Assembly (NCBI RefSeq): GCF_001748245.1
Contig: NZ_BDFO01000001.1
Coordinates: 6,927,346-6,991,345, forward strand
DNA: 64,000 nt
Origin: Oligoflexus tunisiensis
GTDB lineage: Bacteria; Bdellovibrionota_B; Oligoflexia; Oligoflexales; Oligoflexaceae
Reading direction: 5' to 3'
Made by a program: the position numbers and the translations under genes. The notes under the pieces were generated by a model. The model saw nothing but the letters and a program-made list of their open reading frames with translations. It ran no database searches and was not told where the DNA came from. This document shows positions 18,598 to 29,200 of this stretch, one piece after another. Position 1 is the first letter of the stretch; every line of letters begins with the position of its first letter.

Positions 18598-19014
18598 TTA
18601 CATGGAGAACAGGACTCCGCTGCTTTCAGCATCGGGAAAGAAAAAGAGAATGACAGAGGCAAGAACGAGGAACGCGACGATACAGAAAATAAACAGAAGT
18701 CGATCATGAACGCTCGGCCTGGAATCGAACCGCTGGGGTTCAGAAGCAAAGGCCAAATGTTGTGAGGCTCGGTAATAGACCTGGCCGTTCTCCCAGGATG
18801 TTTCCAGAAGTCCACGATGGGCGGATCGGTCCAGACTGCGTTTGACTCTTCGTTTCGCCAGTGCCGTTTCCTTGTGGGTGGCCATCAGCTCGGAAAGACG
18901 GTCACGGCGATCGTAGAGGCAGCTGAATATCTCCTCAAGATTGAGTGGCCCTGCCTGCTCCTGTACGACGCGAATCAGTTCGGACTCCAGATTCGCATCA
19001 TTCGATTCCAGCAA
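18598..19014 (-). CDS. Winged-helix-like protein with C-terminal membrane anchor
   Basis: 138 residues from the TTG at 19014, preceded by GGAG at seven bases; in-frame ATG 19071 and GTG 19101 would add 19 or 29 residues with an unlikely Cys/Phe-rich sequence. Residues ~10-95 resemble a winged helix: helices LESELIRVVQEQ and NLEEIFSCLYDR, then RRVKRSLDRSAHRGLLETSW and the wing ENGQVYYRAS. A single membrane helix (LLFIFCIVAFLVLASVILFFF) follows near the C-terminus. It is the last gene of the sensor/regulator operon, so it may be a membrane-bound accessory regulator; this is inference. Confidence 0.5.
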   Translation of the reverse strand: MLESNDANLESELIRVVQEQAGPLNLEEIFSCLYDRRDRLSELMATHKETALAKRRVKRSLDRSAHRGLLETSWENGQVYYRASQHLAFASEPQRFDSRPSVHDRLLFIFCIVAFLVLASVILFFFPDAESSGVLFSM

Positions 19015-19111
19015 GGCACGACTCCAGAAAAAAAAGCAGTGTAAGGAACTGGAGTGCAGAATATGTGCCATGCACTCGGGGCCGGGAAAGCCCTTCCCCA
19101 CGTGCCTGGTG

Positions 19112-20620
19112 TCAGGGCCAGACTGTCAAATTTTGATCCCGCTGGTCACTTTTTGACGAAATCTGAGCGTCGATACTGATACCGTGCTCCTTCATTTTTG
19201 ACTTCAGCGTGTTTCGGGAAATACCGAGTATATCGCAAGCCTCCTGCAAACGGCCTTTGGTCTTCGCCAGCACGGCGGGAAGCATGATGCTTTCCAGAAC
19301 CCGAACCAGCACCTCATAAACGCCGCCCTCTCCCTTTTCCAGATATTGCTGCACAAGTGCGTTGAGGCTATCCGGAGACGAAGCGCTCTCGGAAGCCGGG
19401 GCATCGTCCCCTGGAGCCAGAGACGTGCCCATGGAACGCCTCACGATGGTAGACGGCAAATGTGCAACCCGGATCGACTGCCCATCGGCATGAGCCAGAG
19501 CATATTTGACAAAGCTTTGCAGCTCCCGCATGTTGCCAGGCCAATCGTAAAGCTTGAGGCAATCGAAAACCCGGGCATCGATTTCCACCTGATCCTTGCC
19601 AAACTCAGTTTTGAAACAGCTCACGAAGTATCGCACAAGGTCGGGAATATCCTCCTTGCGGTCCCGCAGCGGTGGAAGCGCTATGGTAAAAACGTTAAGC
19701 CTGTAGTAGAGGTCCCCACGGAACAGGCCGGCCTGGATCATTCCGGTCAGATCCCGATTGGTCGCGGCGATCACACGAACATCCGTTTCGATCGTTTCAT
19801 TGCCGCCCAGCCGCTCAAAGCGCTGATCCTGCAGAAGACGTAAAACCTTGGCCTGGGTTGTAGGATGCATATCGGCGATTTCATCCAGAAAAATCGTGCC
19901 GCCATGGGCATACTCGAACTTGCCGGCCCGCCGCTTGTCGGCACCCGTGAAGGCACCCTTTTCATGACCAAAGAGCTCGCTCTCCAGAAGGTTTTCCGAG
20001 AGAGCCGCGCAGTTGATGACAATAAACGGCGCCTGCCGACGCTGGCTGTGATAATGCAGAGCCTTCGCGACCAGTTCCTTTCCGGTGCCGCTTTCCCCCA
20101 GAATCAGGATATTGCTCTGAGTCGGGGCAAAGCGTCCGATCTTTTTGTAAACCTCCTGCATGGCCTCGGAGTCCCCCACCATGCAGACCTCACTATCCTG
20201 CAGAATTTCAGGAGTGTTGGCAGCGATGACTTCGCGGTCGTCGCCTTGGACCTGAGACAGCAGGGCTTTCTGCACCGTCAGCCGCAGACGCGAGAGATCC
20301 ACCGGTTTCAAAAGATACTCAAAGGCTCCAAACTTGGTGGCCTCGATCGCCGTGCTGGTGGTTGAGAACGCGGTAAACATGATGACCGGCAGGTTGGGAT
20401 GCCCCTTCTTGATCTCCTTAAGGACGTCAATGCCGGACGTTTCATTTAAGCGGAGATCCAGCAGAATCGCATCCGGCGGCGTCCGATAGATGATGTCGAG
20501 AGCCTGCTGCGCGGTCGAAGCCTCCTTGACTTCAAGCTCCGCACTGCTGAGACTTTTTTGAATGGAATAGCGCAGCACACGATCATCATCAATAACCAAT
20601 AGTGACTTGACTCTCGTCAT
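19112..20620 (-). CDS. NtrC-family sigma-54 response regulator
   Basis: 502 residues in three domains. The receiver (1-125) has acidic residues LLVIDDD and phospho-acceptor Asp55 in AILLDLRL. The AAA+ domain (~150-385) has Walker A GESGTGKELV, the sigma-54 contact loop GAFTGA (HEKGAFTGADKR), Walker B GTIFLDEIAD and the arginine finger region. A Fis-type helix-turn-helix closes the protein (LQEACDILGISRNTLKSK). It follows the histidine kinase gene by 4 bp, so the pair is an NtrB/NtrC-like two-component system acting on sigma-54 promoters; its targets are not evident here. Confidence 0.93.
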   Translation of the reverse strand: MTRVKSLLVIDDDRVLRYSIQKSLSSAELEVKEASTAQQALDIIYRTPPDAILLDLRLNETSGIDVLKEIKKGHPNLPVIMFTAFSTTSTAIEATKFGAFEYLLKPVDLSRLRLTVQKALLSQVQGDDREVIAANTPEILQDSEVCMVGDSEAMQEVYKKIGRFAPTQSNILILGESGTGKELVAKALHYHSQRRQAPFIVINCAALSENLLESELFGHEKGAFTGADKRRAGKFEYAHGGTIFLDEIADMHPTTQAKVLRLLQDQRFERLGGNETIETDVRVIAATNRDLTGMIQAGLFRGDLYYRLNVFTIALPPLRDRKEDIPDLVRYFVSCFKTEFGKDQVEIDARVFDCLKLYDWPGNMRELQSFVKYALAHADGQSIRVAHLPSTIVRRSMGTSLAPGDDAPASESASSPDSLNALVQQYLEKGEGGVYEVLVRVLESIMLPAVLAKTKGRLQEACDILGISRNTLKSKMKEHGISIDAQISSKSDQRDQNLTVWP

Positions 20621-20624
20621 GAAC

Positions 20625-22139
20625 TTACTCCCTGGAAAACTGGATCATGGGCAGGCTGAAACCCACCGTGGCTCCTACGGACCGGTTGGCGGCAAATATC
20701 TCCCCGCCGTGAGCTTCGATAATTTGCCGACAGATGGACAGACCGAGTCCGGTGCCGGTCTGCTTGCTGGAGACGAAAGGATCGAAGATCCGCGGCAGAA
20801 TCTCGGGTGGAATGCCCGGACCAGTATCGTCCACCATAAATTTCAGGCGTTGCGCCGCGGGATCGTCCGTGAGGCGCTCGGTCTTGACCGTGATCTGAAT
20901 TTCGTCACCATGAGCTGTGGCGTCCAATGAGTTCATCAGAATATTCAACAGAACCTGCGTCAGCTGACTGACATCGCCCTTCAGGGAAGCAGGTTCAGCT
21001 TCGATCCGGGTACGGATGCTGACGCCTTGGATCTGCGCCCGCCCTTGAACGAGGCGTATGCATGGATCCAGGACGTCGATCGGGTTCAACGGCTCGATAC
21101 ACATCAGAGGCTGCCGCCCAAATTCCAAGAGGTTTTGGACCGTTCGCTCGACCCGAATGAGTTCCTGCTCCATCATTTCCAGATCCTCTTTTTTCAGAAG
21201 GTCATCCCGCAAAAGAGCGGCCTGAATCAGAAGTTTGATCGACATAAGGGGGTTGCGCAGTTCATGAGCCGTGCCGGCGGCCAGCTTGCCGATGGCCGCG
21301 AGCTTTTCCGAACGATGGATTTCGGCCTGCGTTTTTTGCAAACGCATGACAACCCGATCCACCTCGACGGCGATGACATCCAGTAGGCTTTTCAATTCCG
21401 TGAGATTGGCACTCGTCGCGATGCGGATGGGTCCCACAATCTCACTGAGTTTACCGGCCGCCAGGGTCAAAGGCAGATTCAGCTCGACCAGTGAACGGGC
21501 CATGCGACGCGCGACCAGCACACCAGCCCCAAACCCGCCGATCGCCCCGCAGATGGCAATAACCATCAGACCGTTGGCGATGCGCTTCGAAAAGATCCTA
21601 TGTTCCTGAGAAAGGGTCTGCATGGTGGCTTCATTGAAATCGAGGTACTCATGAGCCGGGGCAATAATCTCCTTCGTGAGGATGCCATAAATCAGGGACC
21701 GAAACGCGTTGCGCGACTCGCGGTCGTCCACACCACTCAGCAGCTGATTCATGCTGTCCAGAAAATGCCGATAGCCCGCTTTCAAACGCACAATGATTTC
21801 CTTTTCATGCGGCGTGGTCGCGAGGCGTTCGGCTTCCGCAAGCCAGTAATCCGTGTTTCGAAAGAGACTCTCGAGGTCCAGCTCATCAATATCCGCCGTC
21901 CCATGAATATACTCGTTCAGCTCGTTGCGAATTTCCCGCAGGCCGATCTCCAGCTCTTCAGCCGCTCTCACGCTGGCCACATTCAGTTCCACAACCTGCG
22001 ACAGGTCCTGATAGAGGTGATTCACATACCAGGCTGAGCCAGCGCCCGTCAGCAGGAGCAGAACGCTGAGCAGAAACACAGGCCAGGACATGGTGGTGTT
22101 TTTCAAAAAAGTCTTAATGAAGTGCCTCAAAAAAGTCAT
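20625..22139 (-). CDS. Membrane sensor histidine kinase (NtrB-like)
   Basis: 504 residues. A membrane helix at ~20-40 and another at ~195-215 flank a ~150-residue helical periplasmic sensor domain of the four-helix type (EELEIGLREIRNELNEYIHG). A HAMP-like linker leads to the H box HELRNPLMSIKLLIQ, where the first His is the phosphorylation site. The ATPase domain has NSLDATAHGDEI (N box), DDTGPGIPPEILPRIFDPF (G1/F) and TGTGLGLSICRQIIEAHGG (G2). It is first in a three-gene operon with the sigma-54 regulator. Confidence 0.92.
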   Translation of the reverse strand: MTFLRHFIKTFLKNTTMSWPVFLLSVLLLLTGAGSAWYVNHLYQDLSQVVELNVASVRAAEELEIGLREIRNELNEYIHGTADIDELDLESLFRNTDYWLAEAERLATTPHEKEIIVRLKAGYRHFLDSMNQLLSGVDDRESRNAFRSLIYGILTKEIIAPAHEYLDFNEATMQTLSQEHRIFSKRIANGLMVIAICGAIGGFGAGVLVARRMARSLVELNLPLTLAAGKLSEIVGPIRIATSANLTELKSLLDVIAVEVDRVVMRLQKTQAEIHRSEKLAAIGKLAAGTAHELRNPLMSIKLLIQAALLRDDLLKKEDLEMMEQELIRVERTVQNLLEFGRQPLMCIEPLNPIDVLDPCIRLVQGRAQIQGVSIRTRIEAEPASLKGDVSQLTQVLLNILMNSLDATAHGDEIQITVKTERLTDDPAAQRLKFMVDDTGPGIPPEILPRIFDPFVSSKQTGTGLGLSICRQIIEAHGGEIFAANRSVGATVGFSLPMIQFSRE

Positions 22140-22359
22140 GCTGTCACCTTACGGGATTGCGGCGGTAACCTAAAGTAAAAGGATCAGGTTCCCGCCGTCA
22201 ACCACACGGGCCCTTTTTCATGCTCGCATGGCGCATTCATCCCAGCCTTGCCTGGATGGAACCGGGTAGGCGTGTTACGATGCACCGTCATTCGTCCCAG
22301 CCTTTACCGGTTTCTCATGCGGCAAAGGTTATCCTGTTGGCTCATGCGAGGAGCAGTCC

Positions 22360-22857
22360 ATGTTAGGTCGTTTGTTTTTACTCTTCATGATCATGCCATT
22401 TCTTGAACTCTTCGTGATCGTTCAGGTCCATGGCGCGTGGAGCGCCCGATGGGGAGGTCAAAGCGCATGGCTTTGGACGCTTGGCATGATATTCCTGACC
22501 GCCATCTTCGGGGTGAGCGTGGCCCGAAGTCAGGGCTTCCGCCTCTATACGCAGGCCCAGCAGCAGCTGCGCAGCGGGCAGGTCCCGAGCCAGACCATGC
22601 TGGAAGGTCTTCTGATGCTTGGGGGCGCCACGGCCCTGATCATTCCCGGCTACATTACGGATGTCCTGGGCCTGCTTCTGCTTATCCCATGGACGCGCAC
22701 GCTGTTTGTGAAAGCTCTGAAATCATGGATGGGGAAACAGGTAGGCAGCGGGCATATTATCGTCCATCAGTCTGGCTTCTACAGCCAGCCTGGAACTCTT
22801 ATTCGGGAATCGGATGGCGTTGATATCATCGACGTTGAGCCGATTCAAAAATCATAG
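22360..22857 (+). CDS. fxsA: FxsA family membrane protein
   Basis: 165 residues with the FxsA layout: hydrophobic N-terminus (LFLLFMIMPFLELFVIVQV), a second helix, the conserved GVSVARSQGF motif after it, GLLMLGGATALIIPGYITDV and LLLLIPWTR. The start follows GAGGAG. In E. coli FxsA (suppressor of F exclusion of T7) is an inner-membrane protein that modulates phage exclusion; its normal role is unknown. Confidence 0.9.
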   Translation: MLGRLFLLFMIMPFLELFVIVQVHGAWSARWGGQSAWLWTLGMIFLTAIFGVSVARSQGFRLYTQAQQQLRSGQVPSQTMLEGLLMLGGATALIIPGYITDVLGLLLLIPWTRTLFVKALKSWMGKQVGSGHIIVHQSGFYSQPGTLIRESDGVDIIDVEPIQKS

Positions 22858-23204
22858 CAACTGGCGTCAAGGAAGATGACGCCGCTCCCTATCCCGCCCC
22901 GAAACCCCACGCGTTTCCAATAACTTGCCTTCACAGATCGGCCGGTTCAAGCTTTGCATATACGCCCGGAAGTCAAGCCCCACTGCGACCCTGGGTTGGC
23001 TTGCCTGAGGTGGCTTCAGCAAGGATGCAATCGGCCTCTGGTAAAGTTTTATGAACTTCGAAATCCCAGAGAAGCTCCGTAACAAACTGCTTGCCACAAG
23101 ACACGTGTGTCTATAAACATTGGCACGCCTCTCTTGATATGAAAAGCCTGAACTGGACTTGCGGAGTTTCAGTGGCAGGAGTGAGCCTTGCTTGAGGAAA
23201 TAAC
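22858..23204. other. 347-base region upstream of the PKS-NRPS gene
   Basis: No credible gene. Just after fxsA there is an inverted repeat GGCGTCA...TGACGCC (22864-22884) without a T-run, possibly ending fxsA transcription. The right part holds the candidate promoter and palindrome described separately. A 76-codon minus frame (22867-23097) has no ribosome site and unnatural composition. Confidence 0.5.
23091..23117 (+). promoter_or_regulatory. Candidate promoter with overlapping palindrome for the PKS-NRPS operon
   Basis: TTGCCA (23091-23096) and TATAAA (23112-23117) lie 15 bases apart, slightly short for sigma-70. Between and touching the -10 box is the dyad AGACAC-GT-GTGTCT (23099-23112), a plausible repressor or activator site. 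It lies 87 bases before the PKS-NRPS start. The dyad is seen directly; its function is inference. Confidence 0.35.
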
Positions 23205-26200
23205 ATGTCGGACTTTAACAAACCCAACGAAGCCAATCTATGCGAGCTCTTTTCCAAGCAAATGGAAATCATCAAGGATCAGCTCGAGCTTCTCAAAAAG
23301 AAAAGTCCAGGGCTGCCTCAGGAAAACACATCGATTGCGAACGCACCGGCAGCAGGGCGACCGAAGATTGCCGTCATCGGCATGGCAGGACGCTTTCCCG
23401 GTGCGCGCAACGTCGCCGAGTTCTGGCGCAATCTGAACGCCGGGGTCGAGTCGATCACGACCTTTCAACCGCACGAGATTGATCCTGCCGTCCCGGCCGC
23501 GGAACGCCTGCATCCGAACTACGGGCGTTCGCGAGGTGTTCTCGCCGATGTGGACAAGTTCGATGCCGAATTTTTCCGCATCAGCCCCAGAGAGGCCAAA
23601 CTCATCGATCCGCAGCAAAGGGTATTTCTGGAAGTGGCCTATGAAGCGCTCCAGGACGCGGGTTATGACCCGGATCAGTTCCCGGGTGACATCGGTGTCT
23701 ATGGTGGAATCGGCGACAACTTCTATCACATCCATAATGTTCTCGACAAAAAGGATCTGATTCAAAAAGTCGGCAGCCTGACGACGACGGTCGGCAATAT
23801 GAAGGATTATGCGGCCACACGCGTATCCTATAAACTCAATCTGCGCGGTCCCAGTGTCAGCCTCAATACCGCCTGCTCGACCTCACTGGTTGCGGTGGAT
23901 CAGGCCGTGCTCGGTCTCAGAAATTTCACCTGCGACATCGCCCTGGCCGGCGCGTGTTCCATCTATGTCCCACAAAAAGCCGGATTCATGCATGGCCCTG
24001 GCCTCCCCTTCGCCAGCGATGGTCACATTCGGCCTTTTAGCTCCGATGCGACCGGCGTCATGTTCAGTGACGGTGCGGGCCTTGTGGTCCTGAAACGTCT
24101 GGATGATGCCATTCGCGATCGCGATCACATCTATGGGGTGATCATTGGCAGCGCCATCAATAATGATGGTCTGGACAAGATGAGCTTCTTCGCTCCCAGT
24201 GCCTCGGGTCAGACGAAGGTCATTCGGAAAGCCTTGAAGGACGCCGGGGTTTCCGCGGAAAGTCTGTCCTTTATCGAGGCGCATGCCACCGGAACCCTCC
24301 TCGGTGATCCGGTTGAGTTCGAGGGGCTCAAGGACGCCTTCGCGCCTTTCACGGATAAAAAAGCCTTCTGCGCCCTGGGGGCCTTCAAAGGCAACATCGG
24401 TCATACGGATGCCGCGGCCGGTGTCACGGGTCTTATCAAAGCGCTCCTGTCCTTGAAGCACAAGAAACTGCCACCGAATATCAACTACAAGAGCCCGAAT
24501 CCCGGGATCGATCTTGCGAATTCGCCCTTCTATATACCAACCGAAGCGGTGTCATTGACCAAAGCAGAGGGGCCTCTGCGGGCCGGCGTCAGCGCCTTTG
24601 GATTTGGGGGCACCAACGCTCATGTGATCATCGAGGAAGCTCCGGCCCCGGCGGCCACTTCCAGTCAGAAACCGGAGCATTTCATTCTGCTCTCGGCGGA
24701 AACAGAGGGGGCTCTGCAGCGAAATCGCCAGAATTTGGCGAACCACTTGCGGGAGCATGCCGGCCTCAATCTTGCCGATATCGAATACACCCTCGCGCAG
24801 GGACGCAAGGCTTTTGCTCAGCGTTCCTTTGTCCTGGCTAAAAACCAGGCGGAAGCCCTGGAAGCCCTGTCACGTGAAGGCGAAGTCCGGATCAGTCGTC
24901 CGAATCCTCCTCTCGTCTTCATGTTTCCCGGACAGGGAACGCAAAGCGTGAACATGGGCCGGACTCTCTATCAGCATGAGCCCGTATTCCGGCAGGCCGT
25001 CGATACCTGTGCTGACCTTTTGCAGCCCATTCTGGGACTCGACATACGAACGCTGATGTATCCTTCCGCCGGGCAGCATGAGCAGGCTCAGGAGCGCCTG
25101 GGACAAACGCAGTATGCGCAGCCGGCACTCTTCATCATTCAATACGCACTGGCGCAATACTTTCTACAGTTGGGCCTGAAACCGGAAGCTCTGGTGGGCC
25201 ATAGTTTAGGGGAATTTACTTGCGCCACGATCAGCGGGGTCCTGGAACTGAAGGATGCTCTGATGCTGGTCGCCAAACGTGGCCAGCTGATGCAGACCAT
25301 GGCCCCTGGCTCCATGCTCTCCGTGAATATCAGCGAGTCCGATGCGCGCAAGTACCTGGATGCCACCATTGATATCGCCGCTGTCAACGGTCCCAGGCAG
25401 TGTGTGCTGGCGGGATCGAGCGCGCGGTTGAGTGCCCTGCGTCTCGAACTGGAACAAAAGGGTATTGGCTGTCGGGTCCTGAAAACGTCCCATGCCTTCC
25501 ATTCTCCGACGGTGGACGCCATCACGGACGATTTCCTGCGGGTCTTCGAGCAGGTTCCACTGAAGGCGCCCAGAATTCCCTATGTTTCCACCCTGACTGC
25601 CGATTGGATAACCGCGGCGCAGGCGCAGAGCCCTCAATATTGGGCGGACCATATGCGCAAGGCTGTGAGATTTCACGACAGCGTCAAAAAGCTTTGGTCT
25701 GTAAAACCCTATTTGATGCTGGAACTGGGTCCACGGGATACGGCCACTGTTCTGGCTCGCAAGGCCGCGGTGGACCCGATGCAGATGAAAGCCATTCCAA
25801 CCCTGGCCGGCGAGGATGATTATCAGGGCTTTCTGAAGGCCATCGGCTCGCTTTGGTGCGAAGGTGTTTCCATGGATTGGGCGCGTTATTTTGCCAACGA
25901 AAAGCGGAGTCGAATTCCGCTGCCTGCGTATTCCTTTGAAAAGGTCAGCCATTGGCTCGATACCATTCCTGCCGACGACACACCCGTCCCTGCGCCCGCA
26001 CCGATGCCGGAGCCTGAATCCGCTCCGGTTGAAGCACCGGTTCCCAAGGCCGTCGACAGGCAGGCTGTCACACCGGGCTTGAAGGAACAGATCCGCAAAA
26101 TATTTGCCGATGCCTCCGACATGACCATTGCGCCTTCTCATGAGCATCTGGCGTTCCTTGAGCTCGGCTTTGATTCATTGACCTTGACCCAGGTATCGGC

Positions 26201-29200
26201 GAGTCTGAAAAAGGAATTCCGGATTGACCTCCCGAGTGGTCTTCTGATCAAACAGGAGAATACCCTGGCACGCCTGGCCCAGTATGTGGAAACGCAGCTG
26301 AGCCGCCCCAATCAGGCGTCAGCCGAGGGCATCATGCCCCTGAAGGCGCAGGACCAAACCTTATCCCTGGTTTCCTTCAGCCAAAGACGTATGTGGATGC
26401 ATGCCCAGGTTCATCCCCAGGCCACCACCTACAATATCCCTATCTACTTCTCCATCAAAGGCGCCCTGAATGCCCAGGCTTTTGCCGAAAGCCTGGAGCT
26501 GGTCGTGAGCCGGCACGATATCCTGCGATCCAGCTATCACTTTGAAAAGGACGCCATTTATCAAAAGGTGAACGCGAACGTACCGCTGGCCTTTGAAACA
26601 ATTGATCTGTCCTCGCTCCCCCGTGCCGAAGGGGATCACAAGGTTATGGCTCTCCTGGAGCAGCTCGGAAAAACACCGTTCCGTCTGGATCAGCCCCCAC
26701 TGATTCTGTTCCGTCTCTTCAAAATGAGTGACGCCGAGCACATCTTTTTCCTGAATGCCCATCATATCGTTTTTGATTTGATTTCCATCCAGCGTTTCCT
26801 GACCGAGCTTGGACTTGTTTATAAAGCCATGGTGTCCGGTGCCCCTGTGGATCGGACCCGACCGGCCCTTCAGTATGCCGACTTCGTGGCCTGGCAGCAG
26901 GCCTGGGTCCAAAGTGGAGCGATGGCCGAACAGGTCAGGTTCTGGCATCAGCATCTGGGTGCCCAGCCGCTGCCGGTTCTGTCCCTGCCCAGCGATAAAC
27001 CGCGACCACGGCAGCAGCCGGAGGTGGATTCCCAGCTGACTCTGACCCTGGCCAAGGAACCCTTGCGCCGCCTTTGGGAACTTGCGACCGGGCAGGGTGC
27101 GACCCCTTTCATGCTGCTTCTGGCCAGCTACAAATATCTTTTGATGCTGCTCTCGGGACAGCGCGAAGTCATCGTGGGAACCACCATTGCCAGTCGCAGT
27201 CATCCCGAGACGCAGGATATGATCGGCTTCTTTGCCAACACCCTGGCCCTGCGGAGTTCCGCGGACAAGGACCTGTCCTTCAAGGTTTTCCTTAGCCAGG
27301 TGCGGGATACTGTGATGTCGGCCTTCGACCACCAGGATGCCCCCCTGGATGAAGTTCTGCGAACGCTCGGCCTGCGTCGGGATCCGGCGCGCAATCCGCT
27401 GTTCCAGACCTTTTTCTCCTTTGAAAAAGTGAATCGCGAGTCCTACGACATGGGCAGCCTCAGCATGCAGTTCATGGGCGACGTTTCACGGGCTGCTCCG
27501 GCCACGGATTTGAACGTCTGGGTGGAGGAGCATCCGGATCATCTGCATATCACGGCGGAATACAGCCAGCAGCTGTTCGACTCGGACACCATCGCCCGCT
27601 TCCTCGATGTGTATCAAAATCTTCTCATGACCCTGGCGTCGCAGCCGGAGAGCCGTTTATCCACCTTGCAGTCAGAGCTGGCATCAAAGCCCACGGCCGT
27701 CGCCGGGCCCGCTCCTTCCACTTCAGCCGGTTCCATCGAAGCTGATTTTCTGAAGATGGTGCAGAATCTTCTCGGACTGGCCCGCGTTGAGTGGGATAAA
27801 AGCTTTCCGTATCAGGGCGGGCATTCGCTGCTGGCCATCCGCCTGATCGAGCAGGTGAAGGACCGCTTTGGTGTTGAGCTCGAATTGAAGGATGTGCTGA
27901 AAGCTCCGGCGCTCCGGCGCCTGCTCGATACCATTATTTCAGAGCAGAAGGCCCCTGAACCTGCGGCCCGCCCTGGCGTCCGCGGTTCCATGCATCAGCT
28001 GGTGACTGAGGCCGCGGCGCTTCATACCGATAAGGTTGCGCTTCGCTATCGCAACAAAGCGCTGACCTATGCGGAACTGGATCGACACTCCAACCGGGTC
28101 GCTCGTTATCTGCAGAAAAATGGCGTCAGGCCCGGCGATGTGGTCGGCATTTCGATGGACCGATCGATGGACTTGATTGTGGGCATGCTGGGCATTCTCA
28201 AGGCTGGTGCCGCCTATCTGCCGATGGATCCCGCCTATCCGAATGATCGCCTCCATTATATGGCGGAAAATTCCGGACTTCAGCTTATTCTGACGGAAGA
28301 GGAATACGCCGAGACCCTCACCATGCCTCAAACGGTGAAGATGATCGCCATGGACGAGGAAGCTGAGGCCATCATGGCCTGCAGCGATGAGGCTCTGACA
28401 TTCGAGCTCCCGGCGGATAGCCTTGCGTATGTGATTTACACATCAGGTTCGACCGGCAAACCCAAGGGCGTGCAAATCCCTCATGGGGCCGCGGTCAACT
28501 TCCTGCATTCAATGCGCAAGGCTATTGCCTTCGCGGATCAGGATGTCCTGATGGCCTTGACCACGATTTGTTTTGATATTTCTGTGCTTGAAATCTTTCT
28601 GACGCTTGCGACCGGAGCCACCCTGATCCTGATGGATTCAGAGAGTGCACTGGATGGAAAGAAGCTGGCCCAAACCATAGAGGAACATGGGGTCACTTTC
28701 TTCCAGGCCACGCCATCGGGCTGGAGGATATTGACCGAAAGCGGCTGGAAGGGCTCCTCGCAACTGACAGGACTCTGCGGCGGTGAAGCCTTCCCACGTG
28801 ATCTGGCTGAGAAATTGATTCCCCGTTTGAAGACCACTTACAATGTTTATGGCCCCACGGAAGCCACCGTATGGGCAACCTTCCATAAGGTCACAGCACC
28901 CGAGGATCATAAATACATCGGGCGTCCGCTCGAGAATTATACGATCCTTATCCTCGATGAGAAGATGCAGCTTGTTCCGGATGGAGAGATCGGTGACCTT
29001 TATATCGGCGGGCTTTCCCTCGCCCTCGGTTACATGAACCGGCCGGACCTTACCGCGGAACGATTCATCGCCAGTCCTTTTGCAGAAGGGGAACGCATCT
29101 ACAATACAGGTGACCGGGCCCGCATTGTGAAGGACGGCATCATCGAGTACATATCCCGCGCGGATGATCAGGTGAAGATCCGTGGCTATCGCATCGAGCT

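Noticed and set aside
18358..18765. 135-codon plus frame opposite the winged-helix/membrane gene
   Set aside because: Runs through the minus-strand terminator, is hydrophilic nonsense and has no ribosome site.
22867..23097. 76-codon minus frame between fxsA and the PKS-NRPS
   Set aside because: No ribosome site and no coherent protein features.
23117..23140. Sigma-54 promoter-like TGGCACG upstream of the PKS-NRPS
   Set aside because: TTGA follows at six bases instead of TTGC at four, so -24/-12 spacing is wrong despite the sigma-54 regulator encoded upstream.
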